From: a bacterium
GTDB lineage: Bacteria; CSSED10-310; JAJRTK01
Assembly (NCBI GenBank): GCA_024278345.1
Contig: JAJRTK010000270.1
Location: forward strand, 1 to 41,638
Reading direction: 5' to 3'
DNA: 41,638 nt
The notes beneath the pieces are model-generated. The model saw nothing but the letters and a program-made list of their open reading frames with translations, did no database searches and was not told the origin of the DNA. Position 1 is the stretch's first letter, and every line of letters begins with the position of its first letter. The position numbers were made by a program, and so were the translations under genes. Of the stretch, positions 17,205 through 25,553 are shown one piece after another.

Positions 17205-18319
17205 GCTTCTTCTCCTTTCCCACTAGTAGAGGCTGCGCTTTCGGCAATTACCCTCGATTTGCTGCCAGCAATTTTTGCCACCGCGTGAGCCGCGAAGGCC
17301 CCACCAAGTCCCAACGTCGCCCAAAAACCCACCTTGTCAATGTTCGGCTGGGCCCCAGTTTTATCCAGAGCCAAATGGTTGTAGTAAGGGGCCATGCTGT
17401 CCCAGAAATTGGGCTCGGCGCAACCAAGACAGGGATGGCCGCAACCGATAGGCCAGTTCGTCCCGGAATTCCACCGGATGTTTGGACAATTCTGGAACGT
17501 CACGGGTCCCTTACACCCCATCTTGAAGAGGCAATAGCCCCGCCGATGTCCGGGGTCGCCCCACTGCTCCACATACTGCCCCGAATCGAAATGGGCTCGG
17601 CGCTCGCAGTTGTCATGAATAGACTTGCCATAGGCGAAAAGAGGCCGCCGATACCGATCCAGATCCGGCCAGCGGTCAAATGTGAGCCAATAGACTAGAA
17701 GAGCCGCCAGATTCTCCGCATTGGCCGGACAGGCGGAAAGATTGATGAGGTTCTTCAGGCCAGGTACCGCTTCAGCGACGCTCAGGGCCCCCGTGGGATT
17801 CGGTGACGCCGCTGGCAATCCGCCGAAGGAAGCACACGTACCGATGGCGATGGTGGCCCCGGCCTGACTGCAAACCTCATTGGCAATGGAGAGCGCCGAC
17901 CGGCCTCCGATGGTGCAATAGGCTCCGCCGGCCCCCGTGGGAATCGAGCCCTCCACCACGGCGATGAACTTGCCCTTGTTCTCTTCCACGGCTTTTTTCA
18001 GAGCTTCCTCGGCACGATGCCCCGCTGCCGCCATCACGGTCTCGTGATAATCGATGGAGAGGAGATCCAAGATGATCTCTGCCGCCGACGGCTGGCCCGC
18101 TCGCAGGAAAGATTCCGTATTCCCGCAGCAGTCCTGGAACTCGAGCCAAACAAGAGTCGGCTTCGGCTTCGTGGCCACGGCCTTCGCAATCTCCGCCTCC
18201 GCCTTACCGGGCAGGGCGAACGACGCGGCCACCGCCGCACAAAAGCCCAAGAACTCCCGCCTGGACACCCCCCGTGCGTTCAATTCTTCCAAGAACTGGT
18301 CGTTCACTCGCTTGTCCAA
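17201..18319 (-). CDS. hyaA: [NiFe]-hydrogenase small subunit with Tat signal
   Basis: The 372-residue protein opens with a twin-arginine signal (SRREFLGFCAAVAASFALPG) that exports the folded dimer. Cluster ligands are visible: GTCASFGG and LSACPAN (proximal), HDNCERR with CLFKMGCKGP (distal), and FQNCPNI with HPCLGCAEP (medial). A C-terminal helix (FWATLGLGGAFAAHAVAKIAG) anchors it. The first proximal motif reads DCCGNTES (Cys64, Cys65, Gly66, Asn67), so the usual second Cys of CxxC is Asn. At the position of the extra Cys found after GTC in oxygen-tolerant six-Cys enzymes it has Gly. The start is TTG at 18319 with AGGAGG five bases upstream. Confidence 0.96.
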   Translation of the reverse strand: MDKRVNDQFLEELNARGVSRREFLGFCAAVAASFALPGKAEAEIAKAVATKPKPTLVWLEFQDCCGNTESFLRAGQPSAAEIILDLLSIDYHETVMAAAGHRAEEALKKAVEENKGKFIAVVEGSIPTGAGGAYCTIGGRSALSIANEVCSQAGATIAIGTCASFGGLPAASPNPTGALSVAEAVPGLKNLINLSACPANAENLAALLVYWLTFDRWPDLDRYRRPLFAYGKSIHDNCERRAHFDSGQYVEQWGDPGHRRGYCLFKMGCKGPVTFQNCPNIRWNSGTNWPIGCGHPCLGCAEPNFWDSMAPYYNHLALDKTGAQPNIDKVGFWATLGLGGAFAAHAVAKIAGSKSRVIAESAASTSGKGEEA

Positions 18320-18693
18320 CTCAACCTCCTGCCTTTGCTCTGAATCAACTTGAACTTGACAGCGCCGTGCCGAGCCCGGTCAGAGCGCCAAAAATCACCC
18401 GTCAACCTTCCCTAACATTAGCCCAGAAACCTTATAAAAACTCATAACCTCAAGAGGGGCCTGGCGTCAAAGAAACGAAATAGAAAAGAAAATCTCCGGC
18501 GCAGGGTGGCCTGTTTTTCGCGGCGGAACTTGAGGATCGAAGGCAGCGCGAAAGGCGCCCGCCGGGCGGCGGATACCGCACGATGGGATTCGGAGACCAA
18601 CTCAAAGGAACATTTGTTTTTTTGAAGAAGCTGCTTTCTTGCGTTAGAGTATGGATCGCTGGAATTTGTGATGCCGAATCGAGGAGGTCGGAC
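18320..18693. other. 374-bp divergent intergenic region
   Basis: This region must hold the start signals for both the hydrogenase genes (minus) and the second ABC importer (plus). A plausible plus-strand sigma-70-type promoter lies at 18622-18650. On the minus strand there is an AT-richer tract around 18410-18500, but I found no convincing -35/-10 pair and no -24/-12 element. Confidence 0.5.
18622..18650 (+). promoter_or_regulatory. predicted sigma-70-type promoter of the second ABC importer
   Basis: TTGAAG (18622-18627) and TAGAGT (18645-18650) are separated by exactly 17 bases, and each matches four of six consensus positions. Transcription would start near 18657, about 24 bases before the GAGGAGGT ribosome site at 18681. 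Confidence 0.45.
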
Positions 18694-20994
18694 ATGGCGG
18701 ATCGCCGCTGGCTAGGTCTTGTGGCTGTTTTTGTGGTGACGTCCGCCGCGGGTTGCCTCTATGATTCAGACAGAGCGGCGGATCTTTTGGAAACCAGGCC
18801 GTCGCTGTCGAGCTTGGTAAAGGCCGAGGTCCAGCGGTTGTTGACGCTCTACGGTGCCGGACTTCCCAAAGAGGACGAAAGGGGCTACCTCCGTTCCGTT
18901 CCCGATGCCTTCAACGATTTGGTGAAAGAGAAGTGGGTTCCGAAGGCTAAGGACACGGGGGGAACGATTCGGGTTCAGACTGAATCGGAGCCCAAGCGGC
19001 TCAACAGCTACATGGATTCTTCGGCGGTGACCCGCCGGATCAGCGGCTACTTTTACCGGCCTCTACTCAGGACGGACCCCGAGACGAACGACCTTTTGCC
19101 CGATTTGGCCGAAAGCTGGGAAACGGCGGACATCGTCTGGCTTCGGGGGCGGCGGCCGGATTCGGTCTTTGAGATCCGGGAAAAACCCGAAGATCCCGCA
19201 GGGGACAACGACTACCTGGTGGGGCGTATCAACCCGGATTCTATCGTCTGGGCCGCCAGGGACCAGGGGATTGCCGAGAGTCTTGAAATCGTCGTGGAGG
19301 GTCAAAAGCGGGTGTTGACCCGGGAACAAATGCGGGTCCGGGTGAACCAGGATGGCTCGTACCGGCGGATGTTCGACCGAAACGTCGTCTTCACGTTCCA
19401 TCTTCGGAAGGATGTTCGTTGGCATGATGGAAAACGGTTCACCGCCGACGACCTGATCTTCACCCTGGACGTCATCAAGAATCCGTACATCCCGGAACAG
19501 ACGCAGACCAGAGGCTCCTACCAGAGCGTCAAGTACTGGGAAAAGCTGGACGACTTCACCGTTCGCATCTGGCATGACGAGCAGTATTTTCGCGCACTGG
19601 AAAACTACTCCGATTCCGCCACTTTTTTCTTTGTCCTGCCCAAACATGTCTTCATGCCGGAAGGTCAGAAGTTCACGGAAGAGGAATACGCCAAATACTA
19701 CCGGGACCACCCGGCTCACGATGCCCCCGTAGGCTGCGGTCCCTACGTCTTCCCGACTGAGCAAGTGCTGCCGCGCTACAACCCGGGAAAACTGAAGGGT
19801 TGGGAACGGGGCGCCTACATCAGGCTCCTTCGGAGCGGCGATTTTTACGATCCAGAACGCCGAGGCTACCTCGACGAGATCCGTTTTGTCTTCATCCAGG
19901 AGGCAGACCAGACGCTCCGGGCGCTCCGATCGGGGCAGATCGACTTCACGCCCCGGTGGCTGGGCTCAGAGGAGCTATTCCGCAAGACACTGGACGACGA
20001 CTTCAAGTCCCGGTATGCCAAGATCCTCTTCTACACCGGCAACTACAGCTACGTGGGCTTCAACATGAAGAAGCCGTATTTTCAGGATGTCCGGGTCCGG
20101 AAGGCCTTGACGCTGCTTCTGAACCGGAAAAAGCTCCTGGAAACCGTCCGGTACGGGGTGGGCATCATCGTCTCGGGATCCCAGTATTACTTCGGGCCGG
20201 CCTACGACCGGTCGATCCCACCGTGGCCGTACAACCGGCCGGAGGCGGTCGGCCTGCTCAACGAGGCCGGGTGGATCGACACCGACGGCGACGGCCTACG
20301 GGACAAGGATGGGATCCCCTTCGAAATCGAATTTCTTATCACTCAGGGCTCCACGTCGTCCGAAACCCTTGCCGCCATGCTGGAGGAAGAACTCCGAACA
20401 CTTGGCATTCGGCTCACTGTCCGCCGGTTGGAGTGGGCCTCCTATCTGGAGCACATCGACGACCGGAAGTTCGACCTCATGAGCCTGGCCTGGTCCACTG
20501 GCGTGGAGTCGGATCCCTTCGAGCTTTGGCACTCGTCCCAATGGCAAAGCCGAGGTCAGAACCTCACGGGTTTCTCCGATCCCGAGGCCGACCGCCTCAT
20601 TGGGGCCATCCGCAGGGAAACCGATCCGGCGCAGCGTTACAAGTTGCAGCACAGGCTCCACGCTATCCTTTACCGGGAATGCCCCTACATCTTCTTGTTT
20701 TGCGCGCCGGAAAAAGGGGCGTATGCCAAGCGCTACCGCAATGTCCGGTTCTACGGTAAAAGGCCGGGTTACTTTCTGGAGGAATGGTTCATTCCCCAGG
20801 GACTCCAGACGGATCAGGAGCGGAAGCGGGCGAAACTCCTGATAGAGGCCAGAAACTCTGGCCGTTCCGCCGCCGAGCCGGGTTTGGAGTCCCCCCGCAT
20901 GCCTGGTGGCCCGCGCGATCCTGAAGAGCCAGCCACACCGGAGACGCCGGCCGCAAGCGCTCCTCAACCAAGCTCTTCTGAAGGCGGTTCTTAG
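18694..20994 (+). CDS. ABC transporter substrate-binding lipoprotein, peptide family (SBP_bac_5)
   Basis: The 766-residue protein begins MADRRWLGLVAVFVVTSAAGC, a lipoprotein signal with a relaxed lipobox (AAGC). The ATG at 18694 has GAGGAGGT five bases upstream; a longer in-frame start would bury this signal. Family segments are present: TFHLRKDVRWHDGKRFTADDLIFTLD, GCGPYVFPTEQ, DVRVRKALTLLLNRKKLLETV and NEAGWIDTDGDGLRDKDG. It is long for the family, with an extra charged stretch of about 70 residues before residue 230 and a Pro/Ser/Glu-rich C-terminal tail. It resembles the binding protein at 1860 in plan, so the two importers are probably paralogous. Ligand unknown. Confidence 0.88.
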   Translation: MADRRWLGLVAVFVVTSAAGCLYDSDRAADLLETRPSLSSLVKAEVQRLLTLYGAGLPKEDERGYLRSVPDAFNDLVKEKWVPKAKDTGGTIRVQTESEPKRLNSYMDSSAVTRRISGYFYRPLLRTDPETNDLLPDLAESWETADIVWLRGRRPDSVFEIREKPEDPAGDNDYLVGRINPDSIVWAARDQGIAESLEIVVEGQKRVLTREQMRVRVNQDGSYRRMFDRNVVFTFHLRKDVRWHDGKRFTADDLIFTLDVIKNPYIPEQTQTRGSYQSVKYWEKLDDFTVRIWHDEQYFRALENYSDSATFFFVLPKHVFMPEGQKFTEEEYAKYYRDHPAHDAPVGCGPYVFPTEQVLPRYNPGKLKGWERGAYIRLLRSGDFYDPERRGYLDEIRFVFIQEADQTLRALRSGQIDFTPRWLGSEELFRKTLDDDFKSRYAKILFYTGNYSYVGFNMKKPYFQDVRVRKALTLLLNRKKLLETVRYGVGIIVSGSQYYFGPAYDRSIPPWPYNRPEAVGLLNEAGWIDTDGDGLRDKDGIPFEIEFLITQGSTSSETLAAMLEEELRTLGIRLTVRRLEWASYLEHIDDRKFDLMSLAWSTGVESDPFELWHSSQWQSRGQNLTGFSDPEADRLIGAIRRETDPAQRYKLQHRLHAILYRECPYIFLFCAPEKGAYAKRYRNVRFYGKRPGYFLEEWFIPQGLQTDQERKRAKLLIEARNSGRSAAEPGLESPRMPGGPRDPEEPATPETPAASAPQPSSSEGGS

Positions 20995-21005
20995 GAGGTT
21001 CACCG

Positions 21006-22010
21006 ATGTTTGCTTATCTCGTTCGGCGCCTGCTCTACATGGTCTTCACCTTCTTCGGCATCGCGCTTCTGAGCTTTTTCATCATCAAGCTGTCCCCTGG
21101 TGATCCATCCCGGCAGTTCGAACGTTCGGCAGGGCAGATCGCCAGCAAAACGGAGCAGATTGCCAGCGAGAACGTGGAGGAATTCCGGCGGCTCTACGGC
21201 CTCGACCTTCCGCTTCCCGTACAATTCTACCGGTGGTTCCACCGATTGCTGACCTTCGATTTCGGACGCTCCATCATCTACAAGAACGAACGGGTGAGCT
21301 CGCTTCTACTCAGCCGGCTGGTGACGACCATGCAGATCCAGCTTCTGGCGATTCTGCTCATCTACAGTCTGGCAATCCCCGCGGGAATTGTGCTGGCTGT
21401 GAAAGAAAACACGCTTCTGGATCGGCTGTTGACGCTTTTTTTGTTCCTTCTGTACTCGCTGCCCTCCTTTTTTATCGCCATCCTGCTCCTGAGCTTCTTC
21501 TCCAGCACCCAGTATTTCAACTGGTTTCCGGCGCTGGGCATGAGCGATCCAAACTTGCCGGCTTCGGCAGGCTGGTTCGCGTGGTTCATGGACCGGTTGC
21601 ACCATCTGGCGCTGCCGGTGGCGGTGACCGCTATTGGGGGGCTGGCCTACCTGGCGATGCAGATGCGGTCCAACATGCTGGAAGTGCTTCGGCAGCAGTA
21701 CATCACAACGGCCCGCTCCAAGGGGCTCCAAGAGCGGGTGGTCATACTCAAGCACGCGCTCCGGAACTCGCTCATACCGATCCTGACCATCTTCGCATCG
21801 GTTTTGCCTATGATGGTCGGGGGGAGCGTGATCATCGAGTTCATTTTCCAAATCGATGGGATGGGCAAGCTGGCCTTCGAGGCGATCCTGCAACGGGACT
21901 ACAACGTTATCATGGCGACCACGGTGCTCTCGGCGGTCCTGACCCTGTTGGGCATCCTGATCTCCGATATTCTCTACGTGATCGTCGATCCCAGGATCAC
22001 CTTTGACTAG
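21006..22010 (+). CDS. ABC transporter permease, DppB/OppB-like
   Basis: The 334-residue protein opens MFAYLVRRLLYMVFTFFGIALLSFFIIKLSPGDP, the standard DppB start. About six helices follow. The EAA loop is intact (QQYITTARSKGLQERVVILKHALRNSLIPIL), and the end reads DILYVIVDPRITFD as in the permease at 3828. GGAGG lies seven bases before the ATG, 11 bp after the binding-protein stop. It should form the channel with the next gene. Confidence 0.92.
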   Translation: MFAYLVRRLLYMVFTFFGIALLSFFIIKLSPGDPSRQFERSAGQIASKTEQIASENVEEFRRLYGLDLPLPVQFYRWFHRLLTFDFGRSIIYKNERVSSLLLSRLVTTMQIQLLAILLIYSLAIPAGIVLAVKENTLLDRLLTLFLFLLYSLPSFFIAILLLSFFSSTQYFNWFPALGMSDPNLPASAGWFAWFMDRLHHLALPVAVTAIGGLAYLAMQMRSNMLEVLRQQYITTARSKGLQERVVILKHALRNSLIPILTIFASVLPMMVGGSVIIEFIFQIDGMGKLAFEAILQRDYNVIMATTVLSAVLTLLGILISDILYVIVDPRITFD

Positions 22011-22056
22011 ACCTTCCGATTTCCACGCCTAAAAAAAGCCCTCCGAGGTCGCTCCA

Positions 22057-24054
22057 ATGCAAACCGGCGAAACCCCGCAAGACCAAGAAAAACCCGGCGA
22101 AGCCAAGGCCCCCATGGGGGAGCCCATCCACTCCGCCGACCGAAACGGAGAGCCGGTCATCCATGGTGGCGCCGACTCTGCCAACAAGCAAGATGTGCGA
22201 TCCTCCCAGAAAAGCGCATCTCAGGCCGTCGTCTGGCAGCAGTTCAGGAAACGGAAGATGGGGCTTTGGTCCCTCTACGCCATCTTGCTCCTGTTTGCCC
22301 TGGCCATTTACGCCCCATTTCTGGCCAATGAAAAGCCTCTGGCTCTCTGGACGACGTACGGCGGTTTTTACGACTATGCCTTCGCCGGCTGGGCCAGGAT
22401 CCACGACACTCTGATAGAAGGACTTTCCCACCGAAAAGACCTCGAAGCCCAGGCCCGACAAGCACTGGAAGGATTCGAAGCCGAAAAGAAAGAGCTCCGG
22501 AATCTCCACGACGGGCTCAACACCATCGGAGACCGGTACGACGAGCTCCGAACCCGAGTCAACAGCCTCCAGGGAGAGTTGGATCAGCTCTTTGCCGAAA
22601 AGGAGGAGCTCCGGAAAAACGGCACCGACAACGCCTCCATCCAAAGCCGCATCGACGAGCTGACAAAGGAAAAGAAACCCCTGGAAGCCGAGCGGAAAAA
22701 AATGGGCGCCCAAAAGGCGCGGCAAAGAAAGAGCATCGAAAGCCACCGGCAGGCTCAGGAAGCTCACAACAGGGTCCTGGCCCGCTGCCGCTTTCGCCTG
22801 GATTTCCAGAAGATGCACCGCTTCCTTCTCAGAAACCTCCAGACCATGCAGCTCTTCGTGGACGAAAGCACGGGGGCTAGGCTGGAAGAGGTCCGCCGGC
22901 ACTACACTTCGGAGCTCAAGCCTCTCTACGGCGGAAGTGCTCCGAAGAAAATCCAGGCCCTCGCCGCCAAAATCCAGGACACCATGCACTCCGAATTGTC
23001 GCCGACCGCGATCCGGAAGCATCTGGTATACCGGTGGACCTTCCCGGCCTTGTCGGAGCTGGGCCTGGGCGAACGTCTTTTCATGATAGGCTACGCTCTC
23101 TTGGGGCTTCTCATCCTTTTCTGGAAACGGCTCGGCTCGATCCAGGCTTTCGACCGGGTGGTGGGCACACTGGCACTGAGCCTGCTCCTGGCCTGGCTTT
23201 CTGGGCTCCTGAGCCTGGGGTTCCCCGACGCTAGCTACAAACGGATGTTGGTGAAGAACATTCAATCGGGCTGGACGGAGAGTGTGGCCTACTTCCCGCC
23301 GGTTCCCTTTGGCTACAATGAGAACAACCTGGAAGAGCACTACCAGCCGCCGGCCTTCGTATCGGTGGAAGGGCGCCATGGACGTCATCCACTGGGGACG
23401 GACAACAACGGCCGGGACGTGATGAGCCGCATGATCTGGGGCGCGAGAGTCTCCCTTTCCGTGAGCTTCGTCGCCGTGAGTATCTACCTGGCCATCGGTA
23501 TCTTTTTCGGGGCGTTGGCGGGCTATTTCGGTGGATGGGTGGACATGGCCATCTCCAGGTTCATAGAGATCGTCATCTGTTTCCCCAGTTTTTTCCTGAT
23601 CCTGGCGGTGATCGCCTTCTTGCAGCCAAGCATGTACAATGTGATGATCGTCATCGGCCTGACAAGTTGGACCGGGGTGGCCCGGCTAACTCGCGGGGAG
23701 TTCTTGAAGCTTCGGGGCCAGGAATTCGCCGTGGCTGCCAAATCCCTGGGCGCCGGGAACTTGCGGATCATGTTCCGCCACATCCTACCCAATGCCCTGA
23801 CTCCGGTGATGGTATCGGCGGCGTTCGGATTTGCTGGAACAATCCTGGTGGAGTCGGGTCTCTCGTTCTTGGGCTTCGGGGTGCAGGAGCCGAACCCGAG
23901 CTGGGGCCAGATGATCAACTCGTCCCGCGGTTCTCCGCTCCTCTATTGGTGGCTCTTTCTGGTCCCGGGGTTGGCGCTCTTCGTCACGGTGACTCTTTAC
24001 AACTTGGTGGGCAACAGCTTTCGGGATGCGGCGGACCCGCGACTGCGGCAGTAG
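22057..24054 (+). CDS. ABC transporter permease, DppC-like, with long coiled-coil insertion
   Basis: At 665 residues this is more than twice the usual DppC length. A hydrophilic N-terminus of about 65 residues leads to helix 1 (LWSLYAILLLFALAIYAPFLA). Residues about 125-240 are a heptad-rich, Lys/Glu/Arg/Leu-rich stretch predicted to form a coiled coil, probably periplasmic. Two extra hydrophobic segments follow (RLFMIGYALLGLLILFWKRL and VVGTLALSLLLAWLSGLLSL). The normal core then starts at HPLGTDNNGRDVMSRMIWG, with an intact EAA loop (RGEFLKLRGQEFAVAAKSLG) and GLSFLGFGVQEPNPSWG. The core is complete and probably active; the insertion may contact the binding protein or another envelope part. 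No ATPase gene follows. Confidence 0.88.
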   Translation: MQTGETPQDQEKPGEAKAPMGEPIHSADRNGEPVIHGGADSANKQDVRSSQKSASQAVVWQQFRKRKMGLWSLYAILLLFALAIYAPFLANEKPLALWTTYGGFYDYAFAGWARIHDTLIEGLSHRKDLEAQARQALEGFEAEKKELRNLHDGLNTIGDRYDELRTRVNSLQGELDQLFAEKEELRKNGTDNASIQSRIDELTKEKKPLEAERKKMGAQKARQRKSIESHRQAQEAHNRVLARCRFRLDFQKMHRFLLRNLQTMQLFVDESTGARLEEVRRHYTSELKPLYGGSAPKKIQALAAKIQDTMHSELSPTAIRKHLVYRWTFPALSELGLGERLFMIGYALLGLLILFWKRLGSIQAFDRVVGTLALSLLLAWLSGLLSLGFPDASYKRMLVKNIQSGWTESVAYFPPVPFGYNENNLEEHYQPPAFVSVEGRHGRHPLGTDNNGRDVMSRMIWGARVSLSVSFVAVSIYLAIGIFFGALAGYFGGWVDMAISRFIEIVICFPSFFLILAVIAFLQPSMYNVMIVIGLTSWTGVARLTRGEFLKLRGQEFAVAAKSLGAGNLRIMFRHILPNALTPVMVSAAFGFAGTILVESGLSFLGFGVQEPNPSWGQMINSSRGSPLLYWWLFLVPGLALFVTVTLYNLVGNSFRDAADPRLRQ

Positions 24055-24096
24055 GTGCCCCTGATCGGGGCGGGTCGTGGCCCGGAATCGGGGTCG

Positions 24097-24142
24097 ATGT
24101 GCGACGGACGGGAGCGGCTGCGAGTGGCCGGAGCGGAACTCA
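24097..24142 (+). repeat. degenerate dispersed intergenic repeat, copy 3
   Basis: Blocks GACGGGAGCGGCTGCGAG and GGCCGGAGCGGAACTCAAC match the order seen at 36770-36813 and, on the opposite strand, 14739-14790. It sits between the permease stop and the oxidoreductase start. Confidence 0.45.
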
Positions 24143-24219
24143 ACGCTGAAAAGGGAGCTGGTGAGCGTCATGGTTTTGGGGTGATGGGGAACAAAGGCCG
24201 GGGTTGAATGGAGTGGAGA

Positions 24220-25443
24220 ATGCTCGGGAAACCGCTTGAGCTCGGATGTGGTGTGAGTCTGTCGAATCGGATCGCCAAGGCTGCGATGACCGAGTGTCTT
24301 GCCGACCTGAAAAACCGTGCCACTGATGGCCTCGAAAGGCTTTATCGCGTTTGGGGGAGGAGTGGGGCGGCCCTCCTTATGAGCGGCAATGTCATGGTTG
24401 ACGGTCGTTATTTGGAGCACCCGAGGAACATCGTCTTGGAGGACGACCGGGGGCTTGACGAGCTTCGGCGTGTTGCGGAAGCCGGTAGGGCGGAGGGTGC
24501 GGAGCTTTGGATGCAGATCAACCACCCCGGCCGCCAGACCCAGCGGCTGATCGCATCGCGGCCCGTGGCGCCATCGGCGGTTGGGGCGGTGAAGATGTTC
24601 AAGGCATTCGCTCGGCCAAGAGCATTGGAAGCGCGGGAAATCCGGGAGATCGTTCAGCGCTTCGCGCGGACAGCGGCCCTGGCAAAGGAGGCTGGCTTCA
24701 CGGGCGTTCAAGTTCACGGCGCCCACGGCTACCTGATCAGCCAGTTTCTTTCGCCGCTCACGAATCACCGTGCAGACGAATGGGGCGGTTCGCTGGAAAA
24801 CCGTGCGCGCTTTTTGCTCGAAGTCGTCCAAGCGGTGCGGAAAAGCGTGGGGATGGGATTTCCTGTCTCGGTCAAGCTCAACTCCGCGGACTTCCAGCGG
24901 GGCGGTTTTTCTGAAGAGGACTCGATGCAGGTGTTGGAGATGCTGGACGGAGAAGGCGTCGATCTCCTGGAGGTGTCTGGCGGCAACTACGAGAGTCTGG
25001 CAACACTGGGATTGAATCGGGAGCGGAGAACAAGCAGGGCAAAACGGGAAGTCTACTTTTTGGAGTATGCCGAAAAGGTGCGGATGGTAACGAAAATGGC
25101 GCTGATGGTGACGGGCGGATTTCGTTCCAGGCGCGTCATGGAAGAAGCGCTGAAGTCGGGGGCTCTCGACGTCATTGGCGTTGCCCGGCCGCTGGCTCTC
25201 GATCCGTCGTTGCCCCGGCGATGGGTCTCTGGAGAAGTGGATCGGTACGAGGGCGAGCCGGGGCGGCTCCGGTACAGAAAGCTAGCGGCTATCGCGGAAC
25301 TGGGTTACTATGTCCGGCAGATCCATCGGCTTGCCGATGGACAAAACCCAAGGCCACGGATGAGACTGCTCTCATCGGCTCTCTGCCATCTTGGTTCCGA
25401 ATTTTGGGGAGCGTTCCGCTGGAGACAGGGCCATAAGAGGTAG
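24220..25443 (+). CDS. NADH:flavin oxidoreductase, Old Yellow Enzyme family
   Basis: The roughly 407-residue protein follows the OYE FMN barrel in order: SLSNRIAKAAMTE near the start, LWMQINHPGRQT, the catalytic-type VQVHGAHGYLISQFLSPLTNHRADEWGGSLENR, FPVSVKLNSADF, LEVSGGNYES, and phosphate-binding strands MVTGGFRS and DVIGVARPL. No C-terminal iron-sulfur or FAD/NADPH domain is present, so it is the short form. Such enzymes reduce activated alkenes or related electrophiles; the substrate is not evident. The ATG at 24220 has GGAG six bases upstream; an ATG at 24208 is the alternative. It converges on the regulator gene. Confidence 0.9.
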   Translation: MLGKPLELGCGVSLSNRIAKAAMTECLADLKNRATDGLERLYRVWGRSGAALLMSGNVMVDGRYLEHPRNIVLEDDRGLDELRRVAEAGRAEGAELWMQINHPGRQTQRLIASRPVAPSAVGAVKMFKAFARPRALEAREIREIVQRFARTAALAKEAGFTGVQVHGAHGYLISQFLSPLTNHRADEWGGSLENRARFLLEVVQAVRKSVGMGFPVSVKLNSADFQRGGFSEEDSMQVLEMLDGEGVDLLEVSGGNYESLATLGLNRERRTSRAKREVYFLEYAEKVRMVTKMALMVTGGFRSRRVMEEALKSGALDVIGVARPLALDPSLPRRWVSGEVDRYEGEPGRLRYRKLAAIAELGYYVRQIHRLADGQNPRPRMRLLSSALCHLGSEFWGAFRWRQGHKR

Positions 25444-25449
25444 AAAACC

Positions 25450-25535
25450 TTATCGGAAACTTCTACCCGCCCTGGTGCGATGTCGGTTTTATCGGAGCTA
25501 AAGCTATCGGAGGCGGGGGTTTTCGATAGAGTCTA
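25450..25535. other. convergent gap with repeated TATCGG and a weak hairpin
   Basis: TTATCGGA or CTATCGGA appears three times in about 65 bp. The last copy forms CTATCG/CGATAG arms around a GGGGGTTTT loop. This may be a weak bidirectional terminator between the oxidoreductase and the response-regulator gene. Confidence 0.3.
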
Positions 25536-25553
25536 ATGGCAAAAGGTGGAGGT

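Noticed and set aside
18380-18500. possible sigma-54 promoter for the hydrogenase genes
   Set aside because: A GG-N10-GC pair can be found on the minus strand, but the -24 bases (CGGGTG) and -12 bases fit the consensus poorly.
21997-23388. 463-codon open frame on the minus strand
   Set aside because: Antisense to the coiled-coil permease, whose core motifs are intact.
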